Shown in pieces: positions 1 to 9,118 of a stretch of DNA of 64,000 nt. Every line of letters starts with the position of its first letter. Position 1 is the first letter of the stretch. Where the stretch lies: NCBI GenBank assembly GCA_031260665.1, contig JAISLD010000028.1:26435-90434 (forward strand), written 5' to 3'. Both the position numbers and the translations under genes were made by a program. This DNA comes from Oscillospiraceae bacterium (GTDB lineage: Bacteria; Bacillota; Clostridia; Oscillospirales; Ruminococcaceae). The notes below the pieces were generated by a model that saw nothing but the letters and a program-made list of their open reading frames with translations, had not been told where the DNA came from and searched no databases.

Positions 1-1
1 G

Positions 2-259
2 CGTTATATCAAGCGTGGCGGTCAAGTGTGGATAAAGATATTCCCCGATAAACCCGTGACGGAAAAACCCGCCGAAACTCGTATGGGTTCAGGTAAAGGT
101 TCGCCCGAATACTGGGTAGCCGTGGTGAAACCGGGTCGCGTGCTGTTTGAGATAGCGGGCGTTCCCGAAGAAACCGCGAAAGAAGCAATGCGTCTTGCGA
201 TGCACAAACTTCCTATCAAGTGCAAGTTTGTAAGCCGGGAGGAGGAGACAGCCCAGTGA
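2..259 (+). CDS. rplP: 50S ribosomal protein L16, C-terminal part (5' end cut off by window)
   Basis: The frame is open from base 2 and encodes about 85 residues ending in ...REEETAQ. The run [22 protein letters not shown] matches the conserved C-terminal half of L16, which sits near the A-site tRNA elbow and peptidyl transferase centre of the large subunit. The start codon and roughly the first 50 residues lie outside the window. Its stop overlaps the GTG start of rpmC by 4 bp (GTGA), so the two are probably translationally coupled. Assignment is firm; only completeness is lacking. Confidence 0.95.
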   Translation, partial: RYIKRGGQVWIKIFPDKPVTEKPAETRMGSGKGSPEYWVAVVKPGRVLFEIAGVPEETAKEAMRLAMHKLPIKCKFVSREEETAQ

Positions 260-471
260 AAATAGCCAAAGAATTAAGAGAGCTCTCCGACCTGGAACTT
301 AAAGAAAAAGTGACAGAGCTGAAAGCCGAGCTGTTCAACCTGCGGTTTCAGCACGCGGTGAACCAACTTGAAAATCCGCAGCGTATCAAAGCGGTGAGAA
401 AGCAAATCGCCGTTATCAAAACCGTACAGCGTGCCCGTGAACTTGCACCGCAAGCCACGGCGAAAGGTTAA
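256..471 (+). CDS. rpmC: 50S ribosomal protein L29
   Basis: A 71-residue, helical, charged protein ([10 protein letters not shown]...) of normal L29 length; L29 lies at the polypeptide exit tunnel. I choose GTG 256 because GGAGGAG at 240-246 lies at proper distance and because residues before it do not resemble L29. The frame stays open further upstream only by chance, inside rplP. It contains the usual LFNLRFQ and [14 protein letters not shown] motifs of the family. Order rplP-rpmC-rpsQ is the standard S10/spc junction. Confidence 0.95.
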   Translation: MKIAKELRELSDLELKEKVTELKAELFNLRFQHAVNQLENPQRIKAVRKQIAVIKTVQRARELAPQATAKG

Positions 472-485
472 GGGGGACAAGGACT

Positions 486-755
486 TTGAGCGACATAAAA
501 CTCGAAAGAAATCTTAGAAAGACACGCGTAGGTAAAGTCGTGTCCGATAAGATGGAGAAAACCGTTGTTATCGCAATCGAGGACAACGTAAGACACCCCC
601 TTTATAAAAAAATAGTAAAGCGCACCGTTAAACTGAAAGCGCACGACGAAGCAAACACGGCGCACACAGGCGACACGGTCGAGGTGATGGAAACCCGCCC
701 CATATCGAAAGAAAAACGCTGGCGTGTAACCAAAATCATCGAACGCGCTAAGTAA
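486..755 (+). CDS. rpsQ: 30S ribosomal protein S17
   Basis: An 89-residue OB-fold rRNA-binding protein of the small subunit. Conserved S17 motifs are visible: [22 protein letters not shown] near the N-terminus and [11 protein letters not shown], then [11 protein letters not shown] near the C-terminus. The start is TTG at 486, preceded by AGGGGGACAAGGA; no better ATG or GTG exists in frame. It lies 14 bp after rpmC and 26 bp before rplN, in the same operon. Confidence 0.95.
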   Translation: MSDIKLERNLRKTRVGKVVSDKMEKTVVIAIEDNVRHPLYKKIVKRTVKLKAHDEANTAHTGDTVEVMETRPISKEKRWRVTKIIERAK

Positions 756-781
756 CGCCGGAAAGGACAGGTCATACTGCA

Positions 782-1150
782 ATGATTCAAATGCAAACAC
801 GCCTAAAGGTGGCGGACAACACCGGCGCGAAAGAACTGATGTGTATCCGAGTTCTCGGCGGCACACGCAGACGTTACGCCAACATCGGCGACGTTATCGT
901 CGCTTCGGTGAAGAAAGCGAATCCCGGCGGCACGGCAAAAAAAGGCGACGTCGTGAAGTGCGTTATCGTTCGTTCCAAGACAGGTGTTCGCCGTGACGAC
1001 GGCACCTATATCCGCTTCGACGAAAACGCGGCGGTTATCATCAGGGACGACAAGAATCCGAGAGGAACTCGTATCTTTGGACCGGTCGCGCGTGAACTTC
1101 GCGAGAAAGAATACGTCAAGATTCTTTCCCTCGCGCCGGAAGTGCTGTGA
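782..1150 (+). CDS. rplN: 50S ribosomal protein L14
   Basis: A 122-residue protein, exact family length, starting [27 protein letters not shown], which is the near-invariant L14 N-terminus. L14 contacts 16S rRNA in the 70S interface and is the docking site of the silencing factor RsfS. The C-terminal segment [25 protein letters not shown] is also conserved. The ATG at 782 follows GAAAGGACAG at proper spacing. Standard spc-operon position. Confidence 0.97.
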   Translation: MIQMQTRLKVADNTGAKELMCIRVLGGTRRRYANIGDVIVASVKKANPGGTAKKGDVVKCVIVRSKTGVRRDDGTYIRFDENAAVIIRDDKNPRGTRIFGPVARELREKEYVKILSLAPEVL

Positions 1151-1162
1151 GGGGAGATTGAG

Positions 1163-1477
1163 ATGAATAAACTTCATATTAAAAAAGGCGACGAGGTTGA
1201 GATAATCTCGGGTCGCGACAAAGGCAAAAAGGGCAAAGTGCTTGATGTTTCGATATCAGAACGCAAAGTCATCGTTGAGGGTCGCAACATTGTCACGAAG
1301 CACATGAAGCCGAGAAAGCAAGGTCAACTCGGCGGCATCGTGAAAGCGGAAGCCGCGCTCTACGCCGACAAGGTTCTCCCTATCTGCAACAAATGCGGCA
1401 AGGGCGTTCGTACAGGCAGCAAAATTGAGGGCGACAAGAAAATCCGCATCTGTAGAAAGTGCGGAAGCCCGGTTTAA
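1163..1477 (+). CDS. rplX: 50S ribosomal protein L24 (zinc-ribbon form)
   Basis: A 104-residue protein with the KOW motif near the N-terminus (KKGDEVEIISGRDKGKKGKVL) that binds 23S rRNA early in 50S assembly at the exit tunnel. The C-terminal region carries CNKC...CRKC (two CxxC pairs), the zinc-binding form of L24. ATG 1163 follows GAGGGGAGATTGAG. A 125-bp spacer to rplE follows; I see no gene in it. Confidence 0.96.
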   Translation: MNKLHIKKGDEVEIISGRDKGKKGKVLDVSISERKVIVEGRNIVTKHMKPRKQGQLGGIVKAEAALYADKVLPICNKCGKGVRTGSKIEGDKKIRICRKCGSPV

Positions 1478-1602
1478 GAACACGTTTTCATATGTGCTGA
1501 CATCATCTTTGCTCGCTAAGTTTTGCACTGTGAGAGTAAGTTCAAAGTTACCGTATGTGCAAGCTCGCCACAGACGTGAGCTTGTTACTGAAAGGAAAAT
1601 TT

Positions 1603-2163
1603 ATGGCTGACACGACCAAACAGCCGGCAAGAGCGCGGAAACTCTACAGAGAAACCGTTTCTCCCGCCCTGTTTAAGAAATTCGGGTATGACAGCGTGAT
1701 GCAGGTGCCCCGCATTGCCAAGATAGTCATCAACGTGGCTTGCGGTGAAGCGAAAGACAACCAGAAGCTTATCGACAACATCACAAACGACCTGAAACAA
1801 ATCTCGGGACAGAAACCCGTCGTCTGCCGCGCAAAAAAGAGCGTGGCGAACTTCAAGCTCCGTGAAGGCAACATCATCGGACTGAAAGTCACCCTGAGAG
1901 GCGACACGATGTATGAGTTCCTCGACAGGTTCTTCAACGTCGCTCTGCCCCGTGTGCGCGACTTCCGCGGAATCAACCCGAACTCTTTTGACGGACGCGG
2001 CAACTACTCGGTCGGGATAAAAGAGCAACTGATATTCCCTGAAATCGAGTACGATAAAATTGACAAGGTTCGCGGAATGGACATCAACTTCGTCACCACC
2101 GCGAAGAACGACGAAGAAGCAAAAGAACTGCTCGCTCTTATGGGCGCGCCGTTCGCAAAGTGA
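1603..2163 (+). CDS. rplE: 50S ribosomal protein L5
   Basis: 186 residues, usual length for L5, the 5S-rRNA-binding protein of the central protuberance. Motifs include [30 protein letters not shown] and [15 protein letters not shown] place the start at ATG 1603 ([10 protein letters not shown]) because AAAGGA at 1590-1595 gives good spacing. The frame extends upstream to 1555 but that part is not conserved. The stop is 13 bp before rpsZ. Confidence 0.96.
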   Translation: MADTTKQPARARKLYRETVSPALFKKFGYDSVMQVPRIAKIVINVACGEAKDNQKLIDNITNDLKQISGQKPVVCRAKKSVANFKLREGNIIGLKVTLRGDTMYEFLDRFFNVALPRVRDFRGINPNSFDGRGNYSVGIKEQLIFPEIEYDKIDKVRGMDINFVTTAKNDEEAKELLALMGAPFAK

Positions 2164-2176
2164 GGGGAGAATAACT

Positions 2177-2362
2177 GTGGCAAAGAAATCAATGATAGCG
2201 AAACAAAAGCGTACGGCAAAGTTCTCCACTCGCGCTTATAACCGCTGCAAAATCTGCGGCAGACCCCACTCGGTTCTCCGCAAGTTCGGCGTTTGCCGTA
2301 TCTGCTTCAGAGAACTTGCCTATAAAGGGCAAATCCCAGGCGTTAAAAAGGCGTCGTGGTAA
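2177..2362 (+). CDS. rpsZ: 30S ribosomal protein S14, zinc-binding short type
   Basis: A 61-residue S14 of the C+ (zinc) type: CKIC at the middle and CRIC after it form the zinc ribbon, and the C-terminus [11 protein letters not shown] is diagnostic. S14 assembles late in the 30S head. The start is GTG 2177, preceded by GAGGGGAGAATAACT. An in-frame open stretch upstream lies inside rplE in another frame and is not part of the gene. It sits between rplE and rpsH as expected. Confidence 0.96.
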   Translation: MAKKSMIAKQKRTAKFSTRAYNRCKICGRPHSVLRKFGVCRICFRELAYKGQIPGVKKASW

Positions 2363-2424
2363 ACCAAACAATCGGCAGAGAACTTTCTCTGCAAATTGTC
2401 ACTTGAATAGCGGAGGAGCGTTCA

Positions 2425-2823
2425 ATGCAAATCACTGATACTATCGCAGATATGCTGACGAGAATCCGTAACGCCAATGCGGCAAAGCACCCCACCGTTG
2501 ATGTGCCGGCTTCAAAAATGAAGAAACATATCGCGGAGATTCTCGTGGAAGAAGGTTACATCAAAAACTTCCGCGTAATCGAGGACAGCAAGCAAGGCGT
2601 TATCAGAATCACACTCAGATATACTGAGAATAAGTCACAGGTCATTCAAGGTCTACGGAGAGTGTCAAAACCGGGGCTGCGTATCTATGCAAACTGCGAG
2701 GATATGCCCCGCGTGATGAGAGGACTCGGTATCGCAATCGTGTCCACCTCAAAAGGCATAATGACCGACAAGAAAGCCAGACAACAGCACGTCGGCGGGG
2801 AAGTCCTCGCTTATGTGTGGTAA
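2425..2823 (+). CDS. rpsH: 30S ribosomal protein S8
   Basis: 132 residues, standard S8 length. The N-terminus [18 protein letters not shown] and the C-terminal [27 protein letters not shown] are family signatures. S8 nucleates assembly of the 30S central domain and in E. coli is the translational repressor of the spc operon. GGAGGAGCG at 2411-2419 precedes the ATG. A 62-bp spacer from rpsZ holds no gene; I did not identify an S8 operator there. Confidence 0.97.
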   Translation: MQITDTIADMLTRIRNANAAKHPTVDVPASKMKKHIAEILVEEGYIKNFRVIEDSKQGVIRITLRYTENKSQVIQGLRRVSKPGLRIYANCEDMPRVMRGLGIAIVSTSKGIMTDKKARQQHVGGEVLAYVW

Positions 2824-2844
2824 TTTAGGAGGGACTGAGGACTA

Positions 2845-3390
2845 ATGTCAAGAATTGGTAAGAAGCCGATACCTGTTCCCTCCGGCGTGTCTGTGGACAT
2901 ACAAGGGAACACCGTCACCGTGAAAGGACCTAAGGGTACGCTTTCAAGCACACTGAAACCCAAAGTTTCGGTGACACTTGAGGGCGACAACCTCATCGTT
3001 TCACGCGAGAACGACGAAAAAGAAGCGCGTTCGCTTCACGGACTCTCACGCACACTCGTCGCCAATATGGTTGAGGGCGTGTCTGTCGGGTTCAAGAAAG
3101 AGCTTGAGATAAACGGCGTGGGTTATCGCGCGGCAAAGCAAGGGAAAACCCTGACGCTTACGCTCGGATTTTCGCACCCCGTGACAGTTGACGACACGGA
3201 CGACATCAGAACCGAGTCGCCCGCGCAAAACAAAATCATCGTGCTTGGCATTGACAAGCAAAAGGTTGGACAGTTCGCGGCGGAAATCCGCAGCAAACGT
3301 CCCCCCGAACCCTATAAGGGCAAGGGCGTCAAGTACGCAGGCGAAACGATAATCAGAAAAGAAGGAAAGGCGGGCAAAGGTAAGAAATGA
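2845..3390 (+). CDS. rplF: 50S ribosomal protein L6
   Basis: 181 residues with the internally duplicated L6 fold. N-terminal [15 protein letters not shown] and C-terminal [33 protein letters not shown] match the family; the latter is the conserved rRNA-binding signature near the factor-binding site. GGAGG at 2829-2833 precedes ATG 2845. The stop overlaps the rplR start by 4 bp (ATGA), which implies translational coupling. Confidence 0.97.
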   Translation: MSRIGKKPIPVPSGVSVDIQGNTVTVKGPKGTLSSTLKPKVSVTLEGDNLIVSRENDEKEARSLHGLSRTLVANMVEGVSVGFKKELEINGVGYRAAKQGKTLTLTLGFSHPVTVDDTDDIRTESPAQNKIIVLGIDKQKVGQFAAEIRSKRPPEPYKGKGVKYAGETIIRKEGKAGKGKK

Positions 3391-3746
3391 TTAAAATTAT
3401 TGACAAAAACAAAAGCCGCCTTAAACGCCACGTTCGCGTACGCGCAAAAATCAGCGGCACAGCCGAGCGTCCTCGTCTTTCTGTTTTCCGTTCCAACAAG
3501 AACATCTACGCCCAACTCGTTGACGACGTGAACGGCGTGACCTTGGCGGCTGCCGCCTCGAACGAGAAAGACATTGCGACATACGGCGGCAACAAAGACG
3601 CCGCAAAAGCGATTGGTCTTTTAATCGCGAAACGCGGCATTGAAAAAGGCATCTCTACGGTCGTGTTTGACCGTTCGGGATATATCTACCACGGACGTGT
3701 CGCGGCACTGGCAGACGGTGCACGTGAGGGCGGACTTAAATTCTGA
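3387..3746 (+). CDS. rplR: 50S ribosomal protein L18
   Basis: 119 residues, family length. L18 binds 5S rRNA with L5. [20 protein letters not shown] and the end [25 protein letters not shown] are diagnostic. The ATG overlaps the rplF stop (ATGA), and its GGTAAGAA upstream region lies inside rplF. rpsE follows after 14 bp. Confidence 0.97.
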   Translation: MIKIIDKNKSRLKRHVRVRAKISGTAERPRLSVFRSNKNIYAQLVDDVNGVTLAAAASNEKDIATYGGNKDAAKAIGLLIAKRGIEKGISTVVFDRSGYIYHGRVAALADGAREGGLKF

Positions 3747-3760
3747 CGGAGGATAATGCT

Positions 3761-4261
3761 TTGGCACTTTTAGACGCAAACGACTATCAGCTGACCGAAA
3801 CTGTAGTCCACATCAACCGCGTATCCAAGACCGTCAAGGGCGGCAGAATAATGAAGATGTCCGCTTTGGTGGTTGTCGGCAACGGCAACGGTGTGGTCGG
3901 CTACGGTATGGGCAAGTCGAACGAAGTTCCTGACGCTATCCGCAAGGGAATTGAGGACGCGAAGAAGAATCTTGTTCAGATAACGCTGAAAGGCACATCA
4001 ATCCCGCATGAAGTCGTCGGCAAGTACGGCGCGGGCGCAGTTCTTATGAAACCCGCCCCCGAAGGTACAGGCGTTATCGCAGGCGCGACTGTTCGCGCTG
4101 TGGTTGAGGCGGCAGGGATTAAAGACATTCGTACCAAGTCGCTCCGCTCGAACAACCCGATAAACGTCGTTCGTGCGACAGTTCAGGGCTTGTCGGCAGT
4201 GCGCGGCGCGGAAGAAGTCGCGGCGATTCGCGGCAAGACTGTTCGCGAACTGTTTGTGTGA
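3761..4261 (+). CDS. rpsE: 30S ribosomal protein S5
   Basis: 166 residues. The double-stranded RNA-binding domain ([19 protein letters not shown]) is followed by the S5 C-terminal domain ([16 protein letters not shown]: [28 protein letters not shown]). S5 acts in decoding accuracy and mRNA entry. The start is TTG 3761, with GGAGG at 3748-3752, 8 bp upstream; there is no better start. The stop is followed after 14 bp by rpmD. Confidence 0.96.
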   Translation: MALLDANDYQLTETVVHINRVSKTVKGGRIMKMSALVVVGNGNGVVGYGMGKSNEVPDAIRKGIEDAKKNLVQITLKGTSIPHEVVGKYGAGAVLMKPAPEGTGVIAGATVRAVVEAAGIKDIRTKSLRSNNPINVVRATVQGLSAVRGAEEVAAIRGKTVRELFV

Positions 4262-4275
4262 CAAGGAGAAATACG

Positions 4276-4458
4276 ATGGCATTTGAGATAAAACTGACAA
4301 AATCGTTGAACGGCAGGAAGAAAAGCCACATTGCAACCGCAAAGTCGCTTGGACTGACGAAAATCGGCAAAACCACCGTGCAACCCGACAACGACGCGAC
4401 ACGCGGCAAGCTGAGCCACATCGGTTATCTTGTCAGCGTGAAAGAAGTTTCCGCTTGA
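4276..4458 (+). CDS. rpmD: 50S ribosomal protein L30
   Basis: 60 residues, the bacterial short L30. [35 protein letters not shown] followed by [12 protein letters not shown] is characteristic. ATG 4276 is chosen because AAGGAG at 4263-4268 is 7 bp upstream; an in-frame GTG at 4258 overlaps the rpsE stop and lacks a ribosome-binding site. Order rpsE-rpmD-rplO is standard. Confidence 0.95.
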   Translation: MAFEIKLTKSLNGRKKSHIATAKSLGLTKIGKTTVQPDNDATRGKLSHIGYLVSVKEVSA

Positions 4459-4486
4459 ATCGGAACGGAAAGGATACTCACTTAGT

Positions 4487-4954
4487 ATGAAATTACACGA
4501 ATTATCCCCCTCCGCCGGTTCAAACCGCGAAACCAAACGTATCGGACGCGGTCACGGTTCCGGTTGGGGAAAAACAGCGGGTAAAGGGCACAAAGGTCAG
4601 TGGGCGCGTTCCGGTGGGGGCGTTCGTCCCGGATTTGAAGGCGGTCAGACCACCCTTGCTCGCCGCACACCGAAGCGTGGCTTCAACAACCACTTCGCGA
4701 TTCACTACGCTGTCATCAACCTGCACGACCTTGAGGATAGATTTGAAGCGGGTACAGAGATAACCGACGAATTCCTCAAGTCAATCGGGCTTATCAAGAA
4801 GCAGCCCGACGGAGTTAAGCTTCTCGCGCGAGGTGAAGTGACGAAGGCGTTCAACGTGAAGCTGACCGCAGTATCTGCAGCCGCAAAGGCGAAGATAATA
4901 GCGGCGGGAGGCACAGTCACCGACATAGAGCAAACCGAAAAGACCGAGGCGTAA
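4487..4954 (+). CDS. rplO: 50S ribosomal protein L15
   Basis: 155 residues. The glycine-rich N-terminus ([38 protein letters not shown]) is the extended rRNA-penetrating tail of L15. The C-terminal [33 protein letters not shown] is also conserved. It precedes secY, as in nearly all bacteria. The 155-bp rplO-secY spacer has three near copies of CTTTGGAAAGG but no gene. Confidence 0.96.
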   Translation: MKLHELSPSAGSNRETKRIGRGHGSGWGKTAGKGHKGQWARSGGGVRPGFEGGQTTLARRTPKRGFNNHFAIHYAVINLHDLEDRFEAGTEITDEFLKSIGLIKKQPDGVKLLARGEVTKAFNVKLTAVSAAAKAKIIAAGGTVTDIEQTEKTEA

Positions 4955-5109
4955 TCAGTTGCGCCAATGCGGTGCTTTTGGAAAGGCTTTTTGAGCGATG
5001 AAACTTGTTAAAACTGTTTCTTTGCCCCTTTAGCCTTAGGAAAGGCAAACAACGCTTCGCCCAAGTCGGTTAAAGCGTGTGGCAATGCCTTTGGAAAGGT
5101 AAATCAAAA

Positions 5110-6402
5110 ATGTTTGAAGTCTTCGGCAACGCGTGGAAAGTCCCCGACCTACGCCGCAAGATGCTTTACACGGTGATGATACTCGTTGTGTTTAGGCTCG
5201 GCTCGTCAATATTCGTGCCGTTCCTTGACCCGACAAGAATCGCCGCTCTTGTCGGCGAGGGAACTCTCCTCGAGTTTATGAACACTATCACGGGCGGTGC
5301 GCTTGGCAACGGAACCTTGTTTGCGATGTCGATCACGCCGTTTATCAACGCGTCTATCATTATGCAGCTGCTTGTGGTGGCTCTTCCTCCTCTCGAGCGT
5401 ATCCAAAAAGAGGGCGACGAGGGGCGAAAGAAAATCAACACCATAACCAAGTTTGTCGCTCTCGGTATCGCGTTGTTCCAAGCGAGCGCGTTCTATATCA
5501 GCCTGCGCAACTATGGCGCGGTGACCTATACAGACGGCGTCAGCGGATTTATCGCGATGATAACGATTGTCGGCAGTTTCGCGGCGGGTGCGTCGCTTAT
5601 TATCTGGCTTGGCGACCGTATCAGCGAGAACGGTATCGGCAACGGCGTGTCAATGCTGCTGTTTGCCGGTATAGTTTCGAGAATACCGAACAGCATAATG
5701 GGCTTGTTCAAGCAAATGTCCGTTGAAAGAACACAGAACTATGTTCTCGTTCCGCTCATTCTCGTTATCTATATCGCGATGATTGCCTTTGTTGTTCTTA
5801 TGACACAGGCGGAGCGAAGAATTCCCGTGCAGTACGCCAAACGTGTGGTCGGGCGCAAGATGTACGGCGGTCAGTCGTCGCATATACCGATAAAGGTTGC
5901 AATGGCGGGCGTTATGCCGATTATCTTCGCAATGTCGATAATGTCGCTTCCGCAAACGATTCTTTACTTCTTCGGCATTGACGGCAACAAAGAAGGATTC
6001 TGGGACGGGTTCTTACGCGCATTCAACCAGAATACCCTCATATACGGCGTGCTGTATTTTGTGATGATTATAGGGTTCAACTACTTCTATATCGCAATGC
6101 AGTATAACCCCGTTGAAATCGCCAATAACCTGAAGAAAAACAACGGCGCAATCCCGGGTATTCGTCCCGGCAAACCGACCAGCGACTTTATTCAAAGTTC
6201 GCTGTCGAAAATCACGCTCATCGGCGCGATATTCCTTGGTTTTATCGCGATATTCCCGATTATCTTTACGAATGTCACCAAGGTGAGCGGACTTGCAATG
6301 GGCGGTACAACGCTGCTTATCGTGGTCGGCGTCGCACTTGAAACCGTTCGTACACTCGAGAGTATGACGATGATGCGCAGCCACAAAGGTTTTCTTGAAT
6401 AA
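5110..6402 (+). CDS. secY: preprotein translocase channel subunit SecY
   Basis: 430 residues and about ten membrane helices, typical for SecY, the central pore of the Sec translocon in the cytoplasmic membrane. Recognisable parts are MFEVFGNAWKVPDLRRKMLYT at the start, the plug region GGALGNGTLFAMSITPFINASIIMQLL, AERRIPVQYAKR in cytosolic loop 4 and GIRPGKPTSDF in loop 5, which bind SecA or the ribosome. I take ATG 5110, 18 bp after a GGAAAGG, because the family starts there; open frame before it (from 5077) is not SecY-like. adk follows after 61 bp. Confidence 0.97.
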   Translation: MFEVFGNAWKVPDLRRKMLYTVMILVVFRLGSSIFVPFLDPTRIAALVGEGTLLEFMNTITGGALGNGTLFAMSITPFINASIIMQLLVVALPPLERIQKEGDEGRKKINTITKFVALGIALFQASAFYISLRNYGAVTYTDGVSGFIAMITIVGSFAAGASLIIWLGDRISENGIGNGVSMLLFAGIVSRIPNSIMGLFKQMSVERTQNYVLVPLILVIYIAMIAFVVLMTQAERRIPVQYAKRVVGRKMYGGQSSHIPIKVAMAGVMPIIFAMSIMSLPQTILYFFGIDGNKEGFWDGFLRAFNQNTLIYGVLYFVMIIGFNYFYIAMQYNPVEIANNLKKNNGAIPGIRPGKPTSDFIQSSLSKITLIGAIFLGFIAIFPIIFTNVTKVSGLAMGGTTLLIVVGVALETVRTLESMTMMRSHKGFLE

Positions 6403-6411
6403 ACAACAGCG

Positions 6412-6440
6412 TGAGGGTAGGCGCTCATCGCCTGCCCTCA
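6412..6440 (+). other. intercistronic hairpin between secY and adk
   Basis: A 12-bp stem with one G-T pair (6412-6423 with 6429-6440) and a 5-nt loop lies in the 61-bp secY-adk gap. There is no run of T after it, so it looks like a processing or stability hairpin rather than a terminator. The downstream genes need read-through in any case. Confidence 0.5.
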
Positions 6441-6463
6441 GCTGAAACAATTACGGAGGAAAT

Positions 6464-7093
6464 ATGAAACTGATATTTTTAGGCGCGCCGGGTTCCGGAA
6501 AAGGCACACAGGCGGAAGTCGTAACCAACAAATACGGAATCCCCTCCGTGTCAACAGGGAACATTCTCCGTGAAGCGGTGAAGAACGGCACAAAGTCGGG
6601 ACTTGAAGCGAAGAAGTATATGGACGCCGGCGACTTAGTGCCGGATTCTGTCGTTATCGGAATACTTAAAGACAAGATTGCGGGCGACGACTGCAAAAAC
6701 GGCTTCATTCTCGACGGGTTCCCGAGAACCGTGGCGCAAGCCGAGGCTCTCGAGGAAATGGGCGTTGAAATCGACAAGGTGGTCAACATAAGCGTGGCTG
6801 ACGAGAAAATCGCGGGACGTATGGGCGACCGCCGTGTCTGTCAAGACTGCGGCGCGTCTTACAGCGTGACGTACAAACCCCCGAAAGCCGAGGGTGTTTG
6901 CGACTCGTGCGGCGGCAAAGTGGCGCAGCGTGACGACGACAAACCCGAAACGGTGAAGTCGCGCCTTGCGATATATCACGACAAAACCGCTCCGCTGATT
7001 GGTTTCTACGAAAAACGCGGCAAACTTGTCACCGTTGAGGGGCAGGAAGAAATCGCCGATACATCGAAACTCGTGTTCGCGGCATTAGAATGA
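6464..7093 (+). CDS. adk: adenylate kinase with zinc-type LID
   Basis: 209 residues. The enzyme converts AMP and ATP to two ADP in the cytosol. P-loop GAPGSGKGT is at residues 7-15, the NMP-binding region STGNILREAVKNGT follows, and FILDGFPRTVAQAEAL is the AMP-site signature. The LID carries CQDCG and CDSCG, the four-cysteine zinc form found in Gram-positives. AGGAGGAA precedes ATG 6464. The stop overlaps the map start by 4 bp. Confidence 0.97.
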   Translation: MKLIFLGAPGSGKGTQAEVVTNKYGIPSVSTGNILREAVKNGTKSGLEAKKYMDAGDLVPDSVVIGILKDKIAGDDCKNGFILDGFPRTVAQAEALEEMGVEIDKVVNISVADEKIAGRMGDRRVCQDCGASYSVTYKPPKAEGVCDSCGGKVAQRDDDKPETVKSRLAIYHDKTAPLIGFYEKRGKLVTVEGQEEIADTSKLVFAALE

Positions 7094-7860
7094 TTGTCAT
7101 CAAGAACCCCGAGGAGATGAAACGAATGGCGTATGCCTGCGAGGTGTCGGCCATGGCACTGCAAGCTGCGCGTACGTCAATCAAAGCGGGAGCGACGACG
7201 CTTGACGTAGACCACGCGGTCGCTGAATGTATCAAGAAAGCGGGAGCAAAAGCCTCGTTCTTGAACTACAACGGCTTCAAGGGGAACGCCTGCGTGTCTG
7301 TCAACGATGAACTTATCCACGGTATTCCGTCAAAGAAAAAGGTTATCCGTGAGGGCGACATCGTGACGGTTGACGTCGGCGCGTATATCGGTGGGTTTCA
7401 TGGGGACAACGCCTACACTTTCACGGTCGGCGAGGTTGACAAAGAAACGCTGCGGCTTCTCAATGTCACACAGCAGTCGCTCTATGAAGGGATAAAGAAA
7501 GCCGTTGTGGGAAACCGAATCGGCGACATAGGCGCGGCAATACAGGCTTATGTGGAGCAAAACGGTTTCTTTATCGTCAAGGAGTACATCGGGCACGGAG
7601 TTGGGCGCGACCTCCACGAGGACCCCGAGGTGCCGAACTACGGCAAAGCGGGACGCGGTGCGCGGCTTGTCCCCGGTATGACAATCGCGATTGAACCGAT
7701 GGTGAACTACTCGACAGCGGAGTGCCTGCGAATGAAAGACGGCTGGACAGTCGTCGAGAAGAACCACAAGCCGAGCGCCCACTTTGAGCATACTATCGCG
7801 ATAACAGAGGGCGAACCTGTCATCTTGACGAGATTTGGCGGTGCCGACTATGCTTCTTGA
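7090..7860 (+). CDS. map: methionine aminopeptidase type I
   Basis: 256 residues, family M24A. It removes N-terminal Met from nascent proteins in the cytosol. The five metal ligands of the pita-bread fold are recognisable in VDVGAYIGGFHGDNAYTF (two Asp), GHGVGRDLHEDPEVPNY (His), TIAIEPMVN (Glu) and FEHTIAITEGEPVILT (Glu). The ATG overlaps the adk stop (ATGA). The 3' end overlaps the next small gene by 11 bp. The adk-map pair is standard in Clostridia. Confidence 0.97.
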   Translation: MIVIKNPEEMKRMAYACEVSAMALQAARTSIKAGATTLDVDHAVAECIKKAGAKASFLNYNGFKGNACVSVNDELIHGIPSKKKVIREGDIVTVDVGAYIGGFHGDNAYTFTVGEVDKETLRLLNVTQQSLYEGIKKAVVGNRIGDIGAAIQAYVEQNGFFIVKEYIGHGVGRDLHEDPEVPNYGKAGRGARLVPGMTIAIEPMVNYSTAECLRMKDGWTVVEKNHKPSAHFEHTIAITEGEPVILTRFGGADYAS

Positions 7861-8113
7861 AGCAGGTATGTTGGTGCAAAGCAGGGCCGGTCACGACAAA
7901 GGGCGGTTTTTCGCGGTAATCGCCGTGAACGAGAACTTTGCGCTGATTGCCGACGGAAAAGAACACCGACTTCAGTCCCCGAAGAAAAAGAATCCAAAGC
8001 ACTTGGCTATCTTGACAGAGCGTGCCGACCTTGCCAACATAACAGACGGCGGGCTTCGGAAGCTTCTGCATAAGTATAACTATCCAAATGAAACAAACAA
8101 GTCCGAGGAGTGA
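7850..8113 (+). CDS. KOW-domain RNA-binding protein (L14e-like)
   Basis: 87 residues from ATG 7850 ([26 protein letters not shown]). It has an SH3/KOW core, [14 protein letters not shown], then [19 protein letters not shown], matching the small KOW proteins that many Clostridia encode between map and infA. A role in the ribosome or translation is inferred from the fold and place; no function is known to me. The start could instead be ATG 7868. It overlaps the end of map by 11 bp and ends 5 bp before infA. Confidence 0.85.
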   Translation: MLLEAGMLVQSRAGHDKGRFFAVIAVNENFALIADGKEHRLQSPKKKNPKHLAILTERADLANITDGGLRKLLHKYNYPNETNKSEE

Positions 8114-8118
8114 CACAA

Positions 8119-8340
8119 ATGGCAAAAGACGACGTTATTGAAGTTGAGGGCGTTATCCTTGAGGCGCACCCGAACGCTACGTTCACGGTGGAACTGCAAG
8201 GAAACAAGCACAAAATCCTTGCCCATATCAGCGGAAAACTGCGTATGCACTATATAAAGATACTCCCCGGCGACCGCGTGACCGTGGAGTTGTCGCCCTA
8301 CGACCTCACAAAAGGGCGCATTACTTGGCGGAACAAGTGA
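8119..8340 (+). CDS. infA: translation initiation factor IF-1
   Basis: 73 residues, an OB-fold protein that binds the 30S A site during initiation. [27 protein letters not shown] and [21 protein letters not shown] are family signatures. The start is ATG 8119; GAGGAG at 8105-8110 lies 8 bp upstream. An in-frame GTG at 8110 overlaps that ribosome-binding site and is unlikely. Confidence 0.97.
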   Translation: MAKDDVIEVEGVILEAHPNATFTVELQGNKHKILAHISGKLRMHYIKILPGDRVTVELSPYDLTKGRITWRNK

Positions 8341-8369
8341 GCAATCAACATCAACAATTTAATCGCAAT

Positions 8370-8412
8370 CCCAAAGGTCATACTCCTCGGGGCAGAGGCG
8401 GGCGACCGGGAA
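8370..8412 (-). repeat. family B dispersed palindromic element, copy 1
   Basis: This 43-bp stretch in the infA-rpmJ spacer contains AAGGTCATACTCCTCGGGGC then GGCGGGCGACCGGG. It matches three other near-complete copies (41240-41285, 43941-44031, 48377-48416) and a partial one at 25809-25855. The flanking AACTTAACAACTT motif, read on minus, is also shared with the copies at 41217 and 43917. The core CTCCTCGGGG can form a small hairpin. No coding potential. Confidence 0.7.
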
Positions 8413-8485
8413 TATCAGCAAAGCAAGTTGTTAAGTTGTTAATGACGCAACAGCACAAGAAAATATTCACAGCAGGAGAAACGAA

Positions 8486-8599
8486 ATGAAAGTCAGACCT
8501 TCAGTAAAGCCTATGTGCGACAAATGCAAAGTCATAAAACGCAAGGGCAAAGTAATGGTAATCTGCAAGGACCCGAAACACAAGCAAAGACAAGGTTAA
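8486..8599 (+). CDS. rpmJ: 50S ribosomal protein L36
   Basis: A 37-residue gene: [20 protein letters not shown], then [12 protein letters not shown]. It has the zinc ligands CDKC, C and H of the C+ type L36. The ribosome-binding site AGGAGA is at 8474-8479. Its position between infA and rpsM is conserved. The 145-bp spacer before it is unusually long and holds the family B element. Confidence 0.97.
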   Translation: MKVRPSVKPMCDKCKVIKRKGKVMVICKDPKHKQRQG

Positions 8600-8655
8600 G
8601 TCTGTGAGTTGCAGGACTTAGTTTTGTTTTGTGTAGAATAATTTAGGAGGAGCAA

Positions 8656-9024
8656 ATGGCAAGAATCGCCGGCGTGGACCTTCCGAAAGAAAAACGAGTG
8701 GAGATAGGACTTACCTATGTCTTTGGAATCGGAAGGAAGTCATCGAACGATATTTTGGCGGCAGCAGGAGTAAACCCCGACACCCGAGTGAAGAACCTCA
8801 CGGAAGCCGATGAAGCAAAGATTCGTGAAGTTATTGACGCGGGATATATAGTCGAGGGCGACCTTCGCAGAGATGTATCGCTGAATATCAAGCGGCTGGT
8901 TGAAATCAACTGCTATCGCGGTCAGCGTCACCGTAAGGGACTGCCTGTTCGTGGTCAGCGCACCAAAACCAACGCACGCACTCGCAAAGGTCCGAGAAAG
9001 ACCATAGCAAACAAGAAAAAGTAG
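8656..9024 (+). CDS. rpsM: 30S ribosomal protein S13
   Basis: 122 residues. [30 protein letters not shown] is the helix-two-turn-helix N-terminus, and the basic tail [30 protein letters not shown] reaches the P-site tRNA. AGGAGG at 8645-8650 is well placed before ATG 8656. It is followed by rpsK after a 94-bp spacer with no gene. Confidence 0.97.
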   Translation: MARIAGVDLPKEKRVEIGLTYVFGIGRKSSNDILAAAGVNPDTRVKNLTEADEAKIREVIDAGYIVEGDLRRDVSLNIKRLVEINCYRGQRHRKGLPVRGQRTKTNARTRKGPRKTIANKKK

Positions 9025-9118
9025 GTACGGGTGTTAACAGCATACTAATCGCCGCATTGCTCAGCGTTAGCTTTGTGCTGTTACGCAGCAGCCTATTCCA
9101 CAGAAAGGAAACCGAAGA

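Noticed and set aside
1585..2229. 214-codon open frame on the minus strand
   Set aside because: It lies wholly over rplE and rpsZ, has no family features and no ribosome-binding site. Such shadows follow from codon bias on the opposite strand.
4955..5109. Three near copies of CTTTGGAAAGG in the rplO-secY gap as a regulatory repeat
   Set aside because: Short, imperfect and partly serving as ribosome-binding sequence; I see no structure or spacing that supports a binding site.
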